NCBI GenBank assembly: GCA_021819225.1
Contig: JAKARU010000004.1
Coordinates: 1,134 to 22,956, forward strand
Length of the DNA stretch: 21,823 nt
Origin: Thermoplasmata archaeon
GTDB lineage: Archaea > Thermoplasmatota > Thermoplasmata > Thermoplasmatales > Thermoplasmataceae
Reading direction: 5' to 3'
The notes under the pieces were generated by a model. That model was not told where the DNA came from. It did not search any database and saw nothing but the letters and a program-made list of their open reading frames with translations. Below, one piece after another: positions 21,542 through 21,823 of the stretch (within the stretch, counting starts at the first letter, position 1; every line of letters starts with the position of its first letter). A program made the translations under genes and the position numbers.

Positions 21542-21769
21542 ACGCACATCGAAAAGTATCCAAAATCGTCAAATTTGAGGTACCACTTGCAGTTATTCAT
21601 TTTATTTGCGATTAGTAACCCTTTTTTGTTTGCAATTTTCTTATTTGTGAAATATCCTTTCAATTATGCACTCCAAATTGCTGACACGGTGAACTGGCTC
21701 ATCATAATTGTTTCCGTTGCCTCATGGACCATGGAGGCAGTAAATACGAGTATACAAAACCAGATATAA
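21542..21769 (+). CDS. possible small membrane protein or fragment
   Basis: The frame is open from a stop at 21539-21541 to TAA 21769; the first usable start is TTG 21575, giving 64 residues. Two hydrophobic segments are visible, LQLFILFAISNPFLFAIFLF and NWLIIIVSVASW, joined by VKYPFNYALQIADTV. There is no convincing ribosome-binding site or TATA box at a fitting distance and no family match, so it may be a small membrane protein, a decayed fragment or chance. The remaining sequence of 21440-21823 shows nothing I can identify apart from a short tandem resemblance (AAGTGGACCATT then AAGTGGCCGA) near 21780-21800. Confidence 0.3.
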   Translation, partial: THIEKYPKSSNLRYHLQLFILFAISNPFLFAIFLFVKYPFNYALQIADTVNWLIIIVSVASWTMEAVNTSIQNQI

Positions 21770-21823
21770 TGCAGATTAAAGTGGACCATTAAGTGGCCGA
21801 AAATGTGTAAATTAGGATGTTGT

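Noticed and set aside
21775..21805. AAGTGGACCATT/AAGTGGCCGA as an IS end or repeat array
   Set aside because: Only two imperfect units at the window edge; nothing beyond it can be checked.

Overview
The window reads as chromosome of an acidophilic euryarchaeon of the order Thermoplasmatales. The strongest pointer is a bacterial-HU-like chromatin protein that closely matches what I know of Thermoplasma HTa. Archaeal informational genes (rps6e followed by the aIF2 gamma gene, a Kae1-Bud32 fusion, XPB with Bax1) and archaeal TATA promoters agree with this. The genus cannot be fixed from the sequence alone. I see no tRNA, rRNA or CRISPR array.

Layout. (1) 1-900: wreckage of two unrelated transposases, an IS1634-type (IS4 superfamily) one and an ISL3-type one, joined head to tail near position 495. 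(2) 916-4399, minus strand: fixC-fixX-fixA-fixB, an electron-transfer-flavoprotein and quinone-oxidoreductase module with near-zero or overlapping gene spacing. (3) 4883-10507: a plus-strand spermidine-synthase-type aminopropyltransferase, a small two-helix membrane protein, then on the minus strand a membrane GT2 glycosyltransferase, Kae1-Bud32 (tRNA t6A synthesis) and an ITP/XTP pyrophosphatase that overlaps it, plus a pirin. (4) 10932-13603: rps6e and aIF2 gamma on the plus strand, a convergent, overlapping endonuclease III-like glycosylase, then HTa. (5) 13760-15408: a nearly full-length but multiply broken IS1634-type element whose terminal inverted repeats can still be seen. (6) 15409-18705: an AT-rich accessory block with a 51-codon open remnant directly abutting the IS end, then a tight four-gene operon: bitopic surface protein, ABC ATPase, ABC permease, second bitopic surface protein. 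(7) 18775-21427, minus strand: XPB helicase and its partner Bax1. (8) 21440-21823: mostly non-coding, with a possible small membrane-protein ORF.

How the parts fit. Housekeeping modules (electron transfer, tRNA modification, translation initiation, chromatin, repair) flank one accessory island bounded on its left by a dead IS. The best candidate for an undescribed system is the 15.4-18.7 kb island: an ABC exporter-type pair sandwiched between two short, sequon-rich proteins that share one topology (N-terminal helix, external domain, C-terminal helix, basic tail), with a palindrome at the predicted transcription start and an apparently non-canonical ATT start for the ATPase. Other points worth checking are an XPB partner (Bax1) whose PD-(D/E)XK core looks degenerate, a Bud32 domain with DPS in place of DFG, and an aIF2 gamma without its zinc-knuckle cysteines.
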